A stretch of 64,000 nt of DNA from Silene conica (taxonomy: Eukaryota > Streptophyta > Magnoliopsida > Caryophyllales > Caryophyllaceae). How positions within the stretch are numbered: the stretch's first letter is position 1; the number at the start of each line of letters is the position of its first letter. The stretch lies in NCBI GenBank assembly GCA_029255685.2, contig CM055318.2, forward strand, positions 3,973,001-4,037,000, given 5' to 3'. The notes beneath the pieces were generated by a model, which did not search any database, was not told where the DNA came from, and saw nothing but the letters and a program-made list of their open reading frames with translations. Below are positions 12,296 through 23,488 of this stretch, in pieces. The position numbers and the translations under genes were made by a program.

Positions 12296-13590
12296 TAACT
12301 CAAGTAACCCTATAATGTTAGGGTCTACCCCTTTCATTCCTGAGTTGGTGTCTAGTGGCATGTCCATCGTATCCGTCTATTCACAATTATGAATTCGGCT
12401 TGCACTAATCCGTTAAGTTGACCCTGCAGATTACTAGAGAACACCGAAATTATGCGCAAACTCGTAGATTGGCAATCCCGACTCGACTTTACAGTAGTAA
12501 AGAACGGGGAGACGAAAGCCTTGAAAGCTGAAGGTGGTACACGAAATGCGTGAAGTATGAGCTTCCGCGACAGTGCCAAGACCTTCCTGTATACTGGCGC
12601 GATATTAGGAGAAAACTAAGTCTTGTAGTATTTCTCAGAGTTTATGCACATAAGAATCCTCCAGGTTTCATACTGGTAGGACATCAGAATGTAAAGCAAC
12701 CTTTTAATATACAAAAAAAACTGGATCTCTTATGTTCTGGTACCAATGTACGATTGTAAATCACATGTATGAAGCTTTAGTCAGGACCCTATCGGAGTAT
12801 TTCCGATCATTTCGGATCAGGTTACTTCGGTTCAGGTAATACTATGTTAAGCAAATTGTGGGCAGTTGCATGGTAAAGTGGGTTACTTCAAGTTTTAGTT
12901 TATTTTTGGTTATTGTATGCTTAAGAATAGGTTATTCGGGTCAATTCATGTTGGTTTTGTCGGGTCAACAACTGTTTGCAGTGTGTGTTTCTCGTTGAAG
13001 ACGGGCAGTCGGGCACTATGTGTGAAGTGATAGTTGCAGTAATAAACTTGACGTAAATTCTCGTTGAAGACGGGCACTATGTGTCACAAGGCGAAGAGTC
13101 GAAGACAGATAGTGCCACTCCCGTCTCCCATAATTTGAAGACGGATATTACTTGACCCGTCTTCAACTTGTGACGTATGTTCGTCATCAATGAATATTTG
13201 TGCCCACAATATACAAGTGGTACTACCCATGGGGTGTTCCATGTATCCCTCCCACTTGCTTATTGTAAGAGAGAGGAGGATACTATCCGTCTTTAACTTA
13301 TAAGCAAGACGTTTTATAAACCTGAAAGACAAGATTTGTAAACGAGCAAAACTCGATTGAAATGTACTGTATCATGCTATAAGTCATTGTTACTCCCGTC
13401 GTATGGAATGTCCGCGATCAAAATGGGAACAAAAGTTTCCAAAATCGCATGTATTCCCTCAAACTGACTTTTTCTTTTTTTTACAGAAAGAATTCACGTA
13501 TAGTCATCAATCTAATATGTAAACATCAAGTCATTTACAACACTTAATATACAATACCAAATAAAAGGAACAACAATCACTTTTCAAAGT
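12296..13590. other. No clear gene; short open segment near 12420-12760
   Basis: 12420-12540 is open in one frame (…MRKLVDWQSRLDF…) after a pyrimidine-rich AG. It might be a decayed MKP1 C-terminal exon, but I see no family motif beyond a VDW match. 13020-13320 holds a palindromic GACGGG/CCCGTC repeat resembling the MITEs elsewhere. Confidence 0.25.
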
Positions 13591-13599
13591 AACACATAA

Positions 13600-14510
13600 T
13601 TGAAATACCGTCTCACATTCTCAATAAAACAAGTGTCAATCACTTTTAAAAGCGATTTTTAACGATTATGGGGGAAAGTTTAGTAATTATTGCAATACCG
13701 TCGCAAATTCTACGAGTGTCAATCACTTTTAACAGCGACTTTTAACGATTATAGTGGAAAGTTTAGTACTTATTGAAATACCGTCTCAAATTCTACGAGT
13801 GTCAATCACTTTTAACAGCGACTTTTAACGATTATAGTGGAAAGTTTAGTACTTATTGAAATACAGTCTCAAATTCTGCGAGTGTCAATCACTTTTAACA
13901 GCGACTTTTAACAATTATAGTGGAAAGTTTAGTACTTATTAAAATATCGTCTCAAATTCTACGAGTGTCAATCACTTTTAACGACTTTACGATTATGGTG
14001 GAAAGTTTAGTAATTATTGCAATACCGTCGCAAATTCTACGAGTGTCAATCAATTTTAAAAGCGACTTTTAACCATTATAGTGGAAAGTTTAGTACTTAT
14101 TGAAATACCATCTCAAATTCTATGAGTGTCAATCACTTTTAACAACTTTGTGTTAACGATTTAGTAAGTCTTGCTTGCGACGGGTCACCATTTGTGACGG
14201 ATATTTTGTGAGATAAAATGGATATAAAATGAGTTAGTGGAGAAAAGGGACACAGGAATAGGGTTGGAGAGAGAGAAAAAGTGGGTATTTTGTGAGAGAA
14301 AATGGTATCCGTCGTAAGCTTGCGACAGATAGTGCCGTTGCAAATAAGAATTTGTGTTAACGATTATAGTGGAAACTTTAGTACTTATTGAAATACGTCT
14401 CAAATTTTACGAGTGTCAATCACTTTTAAAAGCGACTTTTAACGATTATAGTGGAAAGTTTAGTACTTACGGTATTAAAATACCGTCTTAAATTCTAGGA
14501 GTGTCAATCA
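13600..14510. repeat. Tandem repeat of about 82 bp, about nine copies
   Basis: Each unit contains GAGTGTCAATCACTTTTAA, then CGATTATAGTGGAAAG and TTTAGTACTTATTGAAATAC. Copies of the GTGTCAATCA anchor occur near 13631, 13715, 13798, 13880, 13964, 14042, 14125, 14413 and 14500. Spacing is 77-88 bp except where MITE copy 2 interrupts the array. Confidence 0.85.
14164..14356 (+). mobile_element. Mutator-type MITE, copy 2 (splits the 82-bp array)
   Basis: It begins GTAAGTCTTGCTTGCGACGG and ends AAGAATTTGTG. TTAACGATT occurs on both sides (14153-14161 and 14357-14365), giving a 9- to 11-base target duplication. The target sequence is part of the tandem repeat unit. Confidence 0.8.
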
Positions 14511-14644
14511 CTCTGGTAATGGTACCATGATAGTACTCCGTAATTCAGAAAATTAACCACTTTCCTCATATAGTGACGAAGGGAGTATATTTTAGCTGCT
14601 TCGCGCAGTAGCAGTAACCTTAGATTGTGTAGCATCCAACTGAA

Positions 14645-17600
14645 ATGAAGCTCATCACTTTAATCATTTTCTCTCTCCTCTTGCTGCTTCTACTTGATAG
14701 GTACTTGAATTTTGTACTAATTTCTGCGCTAGATTACTATTTTTGTTTGTGGGTAAGACTGCATACATCCGAGTGATCCGACCCTCCTTACCCCGTAATT
14801 TGCGAGAGTTATTAAGGCACTAGGGTAATGTTGTCGTATCGGAACATTGCATGTGTAATTTCAAGAATTAGGTTGAAGATGTTGATGAGGGTTTTCTTAA
14901 TTATGGACTAATTATTATCATTTTGGTTGTGTTAGTAGTTTAATTAGATAATGTTATGGGTAAATGTAGTGCCCTTTGTTTATTAATTCATCATCAATAA
15001 CAAGTAACAATTAGTTTTATAATTTCTTGATTTTCTTCCCACTCTGTTGCCCAAGGCCCAAGCATTTGTTTATTTTTATTTCCGGGTATTTTAATTAATC
15101 GTAAACAAATGATTTGGACGGAGGGAGTATGTTTTAATTATAATTCTATTTGCAAGAGTTACCATTGTATTCTTTAGGATGGGAAAAGTAGTTGTGCATG
15201 GTGATGATAATACTTTAAAAAATACAAAGAAATTGTTATGTTTGTGCTGATTGTTATATTTATATACATCTACTAATTTTAGGATGAGAGGGTTTGGCAC
15301 TGTGAGTTTGTGATAGAACTTAATAAATAGCAATTTCAGTTTTTGATTTCCCTATTGATAATTTTGGGTTAAGGCCAACAATTGTGCAACCCGTTATGAA
15401 TTTCGCTAGGGGTGGGTAGTTTTGGGTAGGTTTAGATGTATGCAGCTTTACCCTATGAGTCGAGAAGAGGCTATTTTAGGAAGTAGAATGCTATGAGTGT
15501 TGTGCGGAAGCGATACGGAGTAGATGTAAAAAATAAAAGACACAACTGGTGAACCACGTAATTCCTTGTGTCAACTTTATTTACATTCGTTATTTATTGT
15601 TCTTATCACCCTATCAATTAACTATTTGGGTAACGGGACGCCTCCGTTACAACAATGAGAATGCTGAAGTGTATTTGTTCCATTCGGGGAAAGCGGGTAC
15701 TTTGAGTTAGCAGGCGATTGGAGTTAATAGGTTGGTAGTCATAGGTGGAGGGATTTGGGTTTCGAATGGTATTGGGGGTAAGTGTGCGTGTTTCGAAAGT
15801 AATGGTAAAACAGGGTGGATCATTTGTCTATGGGAGTCTTTAATGAGACAGTTGCACATATGAGACAAACCGAAATATTTTTGTATTCCTGATTTAATTA
15901 AATGGTTAATGAGTAAAACAATCGCATAAGTTTTTGTGCATTTGTCTTGGACTCTTGGCAGGGTAGCATCTAAGGGTTTAGTCAAGGCACAAGCGGTCAC
16001 ACCACCTAGAGGTTGGAATTCTTTTGATTCGTTTTGCTGGACAGTATCTGAAGAAGAGTTTCTGAACAATGCAGAACTTGTCTCACAACGGCTGCGTTCT
16101 CATGGATATGAGGTTCATCAGCCTTACATCAAATTTTATGAGTCCTTGTTTCTTCTAGTTATTTTTTGTTGTAAAATTGGCTTATTAGACTGAAATCTAA
16201 TAATTATAGTAACTTGCTTGCAGTATGTCGTTGTTGATTACCTTTGGTATAGGAGAAAGGTTCCTGGGGCTTATACAGATTCTTCAGGATTCGATGTAAT
16301 TGATGAGTGGGGAAGAATGGTTCCGGACCCTGACAGGTGGCCTTCATCCAAGGGCGGTAAAGGATTTAGTGAAGTGGCGAAGAAAGTGCATAGCATGGGA
16401 TTGAAATTTGGAATTCATGTCATGAGAGGAATAAGTACACAAGCTGTAAATGCACAGACGCCGATCTTGGACACCACTAAGGTACCATTCCTTTCAAACT
16501 ATATCCCCTGTTGTAGTGGAATAAGAACAATCGTCGATCGTGGAAGTATCCCAACAGTATGAACCAGACAATTTAATTTCCCACATTGAAATTTCTTTAT
16601 CAGGGAGTGTGGTTATTGTAGGACTAACGCTTTATTGTTGCTTTTGCAGGGAGGAGCTTACGTTGAAGGTGGATTGGCTTGGAGGGCAAATGATATAGGG
16701 CTCAAAGAGAAAACATGTGCATGGATGCCACATGGTTTTATGAGTGTAAACACAGAGTTAGGAGCTGGAAGAGCGTTTCTGCGATCTCTTTATGAACAAT
16801 ATGCGGAGTGGGGAGTTGATTTAGGTAATTGTTGACCGCATGCACCAGACAATATAGTTGCATTATGACCTAATTATTATATCTACTGTAGCATTCCAGT
16901 TTTCTTAGAAAGGGTAGGGGAAGGGGGATTGTTTAGTTTCTTGTAAGAGTGCCTTGATCTGACATTTGAATTTTTTGTTTGTAACAGTCAAGCATGATTG
17001 TGTTTTTGGGGATGACTTGAACATACAAGAAATTAGCTTTGTGTCGGAGGTATAAACTTCTGTACCTTGTTGATTGGGTGCTATTAGTATTTTCAAGGTC
17101 AGGACTGAGCTGACTTTTTTATAGGTCCTGAGGAAACTTTCCCGTCCTATCCTGTATTCATTGTCACCCGGAACGAATGTGACACCTGATATGGCCAAGA
17201 AAGTTGGTAATTTAGTCAATATGTACAGGATCACTGGGGATGATTGGGACACTTGGGGAGATGTGGCAGCACACTTTGATGTGTCCAGGTAAATTTACGA
17301 AGGTTCATTTATCTTCGGCAACTTAACCTTGCATGTCACAGCTCATCAGCCTGCTTGTTTGTCCTCTTATGGTAGAGATTTCGCAGCTGCAAATATGATA
17401 GGATCCAGTAGCTTACTAGGGAAGTCATGGCCCGACTTAGATATGCTGCCTTTAGGATGGCTTACAGATCCAGGTATGTCTCATCATATTACATGGGAAT
17501 GAAAGGCCTGCCAACCTGTTTATTATGGCAATCTGTTGCACTGTTAATACACTAACATTATTTTCAATATATAGGAGTCTGTGGACGAATTCTAGCTGTG

Positions 17601-20186
17601 GGTTTCTCATGACTCACCTCATTCTTGAGGCTGAACTCTGAAGCTACTGCTAGTCAGTCTTTAGACATACTGGAAAGTTTTGGGACCGGGAATCAATTGG
17701 TTAAATTGATTGGTTTCACCGAACTTAATCGACAGGCTCAATCGTGGGGGACAGTTTACTAAAATTAGTCATCAAGAAATATGCCATGAGTTTTTAGTTA
17801 ACCGTGAAACGAAATTACAAACTAAATTTATAGATACGGTATTAATATCAGCTATTTTGGATGCCTGCGTAAACTAGGATCTAATGAAGGCCCACACAGG
17901 AACTGTAAGTTGAGTATCGAGGAGCAGAAAACTCAGGTGCTAAGCTTGTCTCATCTCAGATAAATTTGATTATGGGTAGTGGTTCATCATACTTACAATA
18001 ATACTCACCATTTTGATATATTGAACTGTAATTTGTCAGATGACTTTGTGGGCTATGGCTAAGTCCCCCCTTATGTTTGGAGGAGATATGCGAAAGCTCG
18101 ATGATACCACATACAAACTTATCACCAATCCTACCATCCTGGAGATCAATGCTTTTAGTTCAAGTAACAAGGAGGCACGTTTCACATCAAACTATAATGT
18201 TTCTTGGGGAATTTGATTTTTTTTGTTATAACTTGTATTGAACTAATTTTCCACATTTATCCCCGTACAGTTCCCATATATTACTGGTTCCCATGCTCCC
18301 ATAATCAACCACCATTATTATTCCTCTTCCCAGTCGAGGCATAAGAGAAAAGGTGGCAGATCTCGCACAAATTCTTTGACTTTTTTGAGTTGCAAGGAAA
18401 CCAAAGCAATAGGCTGGTCAAGTGAAGCCTTTGATCAGGACCATTATCAAGTTTGCTGGAAAGATACTGAAAAACATGTAGCACCTTTTTGCCTGTACAA
18501 GAGAAAAGCTGGAGTGATGTCGTATAAAACTTGAACTCTACTAATCCATTCAGTTCTTACTGTTATGTTTCTGCTTCAGTAATTTGTGGTATAAATCTAT
18601 TCTAGAGATGAGGAAGTGGGCTATCGTACACAATATCCGGGGAAAACACACCTTCTGGCCACTACCAATGCATCAGTATGCCTGGGCGGCCCTCCAAAAC
18701 AAAGGCTTACTTCAAAAGAATTCAAGAGAGGCTCATTATCTACATGCCAAAGCGATGAAAACCAGGTGCTCTCGTGGTTGAACTGTGTTTTAAACCTAAC
18801 TGCTATCACTATGTTCTCTCACTTTTACTGGGGCCAAAGACCCGCTATTATTAACTTTGAAGTATGATGAATAACACTAAAAGACACTCCAAATGCTTCT
18901 TTTGCTGTGAACTAAAAGTCAGCCGATACAATTCTCGCCGCTGCTTTCATTACGGGGCATCCAAAAATACTCTGTGATTTTAACACATGAGGGACGCTGC
19001 GCGTATTTGATCCCTCCCTTACACACTGCGTATGCATGAGCATTTGATGCACTTGGGGTGATATTATTGTAATTAGTGGTGTCTGCTGACTCTGCTCTAC
19101 TCTTGATGTTGCAGCGCTGCAGTCTCTATGTTACCTCAAATGCTTTTTTTTCACTCCCAAAAATTGATTGAGCTGTATTAAAAAATAGACCTATATGGTG
19201 CTGATTATCGTTTGAATTCCCTCTTTTCTTTCCCAGATGTGGGAATTACATACCAACGGAACTCTCATGAACAGTTATTCGGGTCAATGTGCAACCGTTC
19301 AAGAATTGGAAGGTAGTACATCTAAAGCAAACATTTTACTCTCGACATTTACATTCTTGAAGTATTGTGCACAACTGACATCATTATCTTCCGTGTAGCT
19401 ATTGCTGTCCCTGTAGGCATTCGCTCTTGGGTTGCAACTGGAAGAAGAGGTATGATTCAATTGTCTAATTAGTGAAAACACAATTGGCGCCGCTTCTTTA
19501 AATTAGAACGTCCTTAAGTAATCACCGCCGTTGTAATGGTAGGGGTTGGGTTGTGAGGAGAGGTAGGTTGGCTGAGTTTTCGTAATAGTCTTATTAAATG
19601 ACTGCCAGTAGACCAAAAAAAGCGTCATTCCGGCCCTGAGTTGACCCCCAATCCACAACGACTGACGTTAAATGACCCGAAATCACTAATTTAAAATTTA
19701 AAGCACATTTATGTACATAGAAAGAAAAAAAATATTCACGATCTGATACCACTGATTGAAAGGGACCCATAGTCAAAATGATCTAATTACACCGCATCCA
19801 AAACAGACATCTTAAACCTGGCTCGTATGATCTTTTTGACTGATCTGATTTGTGCCGAAATCCAGGAAATACCATTTGGGGTTTCGATGTCCCTAATCCT
19901 TTGTAAGAGCTTTTGCAGCTTTGCACCGCTACTTATTGCAATGACATGTTCCCTTTCTGCAGGGGAAGTGTATATTGCATTATTCAATCTGAACCAAGCA
20001 AAGACAAGGATATCAGCCCAACTTTCAAACCTTTCAAAGGTACTTCCTGGTGTAAGCTCGGGAGTTGCATACAAATGCTCGGAAGTTTGGAGTGGACAAG
20101 CTTGTCACATAAGCAGAAATTCAATATCCATGGATGTAGAAGCTCATGGGGCCGTGTTACTTGTTCTTGTTAGTAACCGATCATAA
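14645..20186 (+). CDS. GH27 glycosidase, APSE-like beta-L-arabinopyranosidase/alpha-galactosidase, 14 exons
   Basis: Fourteen exons join in frame to about 639 residues: 14645-14700, 15962-16112, 16224-16481, 16650-16824, 16988-17049, 17125-17288, 17376-17473, 17878-17936, 18040-18174, 18271-18521, 18606-18765, 19237-19312, 19399-19449 and 19963-20186. Exon 1 encodes a hydrophobic signal peptide (MKLITLIIFSLLLLLLL), so the product is probably secreted. The GH27 barrel begins PPRGWNSFDSFCW and contains VVVDYLWYRR. The nucleophile D217 is in KHDC and the likely acid/base D273 is in YRITGDDWDTW. A beta-sandwich and a C-terminal domain follow. Length and motif order match Arabidopsis APSE (At3g26380), which trims terminal L-arabinopyranose and galactose from arabinogalactan; exact substrate is inferred. 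The intron after exon 9 appears to use a GC donor (GAG|GCACGT, 18175). No premature stop is seen. Confidence 0.9.
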
Positions 20187-21003
20187 AACATAATGAGATT
20201 GTGTAAGATGATGAAGATCTTCACATAAGACCTTTTGTACCTTGTTAGAAATTCGTCATATGCCACTTACTTCCTCACATAATAAATCCTTGTAGATTAA
20301 TGGCTCCACCTTTTATTAATCCCATTTACAAAACTCCCACCTTTTATATGTCTTTTTTTCGAAAGTTACCACCTTTTTTGAACCTTTCCTCCAAAAATCC
20401 CACTCAGCCCATTTTTTTTCCATACTAATTAATAAGAGAGGTTTTTAGATTTTTAGGTGATATCAATCATAATAAATTAGCTTAGGCAAAAATGAACTTA
20501 TTTCATGATTTATATTCACTGTAAGAGTGTGTTTTTGTTTTGGGAAAATGGGCTTTTGGTTGGAGTTTTGGAGGAATAGGGGTTGAGGTTTTCAAAAAGA
20601 AAATTTCCGTTTTATATTCTACTTCGTTTTAATTATGGAAAATGCTGTTTCGTTATCCTCATTATATAAGGTATTCGGTAACATGGTAAATCTGGTGTAC
20701 CTAAGAATTTCTTATCCTTATTTGATACTAAATGATTTATTGCCAAAATTATTCATGGAAAATTATCATTCATATAATGCTATTATGCTCCAATATACTT
20801 CTTATGAATCTTAGCTGTCTACGGCCTCATGCTGTTTTATGATTATATTAAGGTAAAATGTTTGAAGAATTTTTGGATAGCAAAATTGATAATCCTAACC
20901 ATTATTTGGAAGTTTGTGAGGTAGCGAGTGCTACCTTTTGCTACTAGCTAGGTTTCCTCCTGGCTGCCTCACACCTGAAATATTGTAGCACTTGCATTTA
21001 CAA
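20187..21003. other. Spacer between the GH27 gene and its relic
   Basis: AT-rich, no coding signal. It serves as 3' flank of the GH27 gene and former promoter of the duplicate. Confidence 0.4.
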
Positions 21004-21916
21004 ATGGCTGAAATGAAGGTCTCCATTTCCATATGTATCTCTCTCTTCTTGCTGCGTCTACTTCACAGGTACTTGAACTTGGTACACTATTTGCATTGTT
21101 TTACCCTATTTGTGGGTTTGTTAATTCTATTCGCATTTTGAGGTGCAACCCAGGGCAGTTCTAAAAAGGTGATTCATGTCAGCCAACCCCAAATCATTTT
21201 GGGATTAAGGCTGTTGTTGTTGCAAGTCTAGTTGCAAGAATTATATTGCTGATAACATTGTTGTTATATGTATGGTATAGAATAATCTTGTATGAACCTA
21301 TATATTTGTGAGTTAACTATACATGAGTAGTTCCAAGTAGTGTTCTGACTTCTGAGTAAGGATTATGTCATTGACTCATTGCTGTTTTACGATTGCATGG
21401 TTTGAAAGTCATGACTGATTACGATCCTTGGTATGATCTAAAGTTGCAGGGTCTGACTACACTATTTGTGTAATGATTCAGAACGTTGAAATCTTAATAC
21501 GGTCTTACAACTAACATCTCATTGTATAGCATCAATGAAGATGGTTTTCTTGTTATAACAGTTCTAACTGTAATTTTCATGTCATCTGAACGATACATGT
21601 GAACATATACTCTGTATGAACTAAGAAAGGCAACAGAGGGACAGTGGTTGGACCCCTCCCTAGATTACTAAGATCTGTTGTTGTTCAAACATGTGACTAT
21701 GATTTATATCTTGCATTCTTCAATCTAAATGAAGGGAAGATTACCGTATCTTTTCGAATGTCAGACCTGCCAAAGGCAATCCCTTTTGTAAGCCCAGCAT
21801 CTGAATATAAATGCTTGGAAGTTTGGAGTGGACAAGACTGTCAAAAAAGCGGAGATACGGTATCAATGGGGGTAGAAGCTCATGGAGCCGTATTACTTGT
21901 TCTTCATAGGCAATAG
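21004..21916 (+). pseudogene. Truncated tandem duplicate of the GH27 gene (first and last exons only)
   Basis: 21004-21068 is a second copy of the signal-peptide exon: an ATG, a second in-frame ATG (21013), a Leu-rich stretch, and the same …CAG|GTACTTGAACT donor as the intact gene. The next recognisable piece is the last exon, about 21690-21916. It reads DLYLAFFNLNEGK, then YKCLEVWSGQDC and EAHGAVLLVL, matching the intact gene's EVYIALFNLNQAK, YKCSEVWSGQAC and EAHGAVLLVL. All twelve middle exons, including the catalytic barrel, are absent from the 600 bp between them. It cannot make an active enzyme. I infer a tandem duplication followed by an internal deletion. Confidence 0.8.
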
Positions 21917-23488
21917 CAACACATCATAAGTAACATTTTATTTGAGTAAATAAGTGCTTCACTAAGAAGAAAAAAAAACTAATAATTAAGTGCTTCGCAT
22001 TAAAAAAGACTTTTGTAATCTTCTACCATTCTGTTGGTCATTGAATTTTATTTTCATTTTGTCTTGGATTTATATTATTACCCCCTGCCAATATTTAAAG
22101 TAGTGATAGTTTAATGGCATTGATCTAAAAGGTTGAGGTGTGAATCCTTAGAATATACTCAAAATGTATTTTCCACAATCTTTTTGCTATTACTTTTGAT
22201 TGTTGATCTCGAACTCAAATTTGGATTGAGAAAGTTGTCTTGTAATGTTTCTTTTGTTGGTTAAATCGGATTCTTACACTATTGTCATTTGTAGTTCATT
22301 TTGACATTTCATTTTCATCTTCTATTTACTAGAAAGGTTTTGGCCTACCTCTTCTTTGTATTGTATTGAGATTATTTCTTCTCTGGTACCAAACTTAGGT
22401 CGATGGGACTCGCTAGAACGAGTTCAATCAGGTCAAATTGGGGATTTTAGGCCAGTCTAGATAGGTGTTGGATCCTGCGAGTAGTAGGAGCGGTGATAAT
22501 AATATAATGGTAGTAATGTAAATGAAAAACAATGTGGTATGGGTGTGGGTCGGCAAGGACGCCGAGAGAGGACGAGGGTTTGGATTGGAGGAAGAATGTT
22601 CTTCGATTGGAGCATCACCCTGTTGAAGGTTTGCTGATTTCAATCTGTGGCATTGTAGATGAATGGACAAGACCTGTTGAAGATAAAATTTAGAAGAGGA
22701 GGTTTTCAAGGCAATAGATGTGCAGGGTTCTTAAACAGTGCAGAACTGCAGATTCCGAACTGGTAATTATCCTGCCTACTCACACTGTAACCATCTATAA
22801 TTTTATTGTCTGTGTATGTAGCATAATTTATGGAGTATAATCTTACGGTTGTTTGTTCGCCTATTTGTCGGCTTATTACATGCTTTTATGGTTGTTTCTT
22901 ACTACTGCATATAATTCTTCACATTTTTATGCTCTGGCCTTTTCTATTATTCTCGCATTCTTTTTCCCATCTTGACGGTCCACTTTTTCTTTTTCTCTTT
23001 TGTTATTTCGCTTCATATTAACAGATAAAAATTCATTTTAGCTAACCTTCAATCATTTTAGGTCGAACTTTTGGTGGTGGTGTTGCAAAGACAACAGGTG
23101 AAACACTTTATTACAGCTGTATGTCCTGGTGCAGTTTCTGTTGCATTGAGTCTGTGTTTCACTATATTTGATTGATCTTCGATTAATGATAATAAGTCTT
23201 AAGTAAGACAGGTCCGTATTATGACATGATGAGCTTTCAGCAATAAAAAAGTATGTAGAGTCCTCTTATCTGAGATTTTACCAAGAATATGTTATTTATC
23301 AACCATATTTAACTCCATGCCATGTCTTCTCGAAGACTACTTCACAGTTCATATCCTAATCCGAAAGTATTATTATGACCAGTTCAAAAGAGTGTCTGCC
23401 GTCTGGTGTTTCATTGATATTAACATGTATTTGTGTTAACTTGTTGATCATAAACATTCATAAAAATATATGAATTTCTGCTGCTGCT
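21917..23488. other. Upstream region of GDSL gene A
   Basis: No gene recognised. It holds AT-rich sequence and short open frames on both strands without homology I can name. Confidence 0.35.

Noticed and set aside
12420-12760. C-terminal exon of the MKP1-like gene
   Set aside because: Only a weak VDW match and an early stop. Not enough to extend the gene model.
13600-14510. CRISPR-like array of regular repeats
   Set aside because: The units are contiguous 82-bp tandem repeats without unique spacers, in a plant nuclear genome.
19787-20074. Minus-strand frame opposite the last GH27 exon
   Set aside because: The plus strand is clearly coding, with conserved motifs and correct splicing. The reverse frame is incidental.
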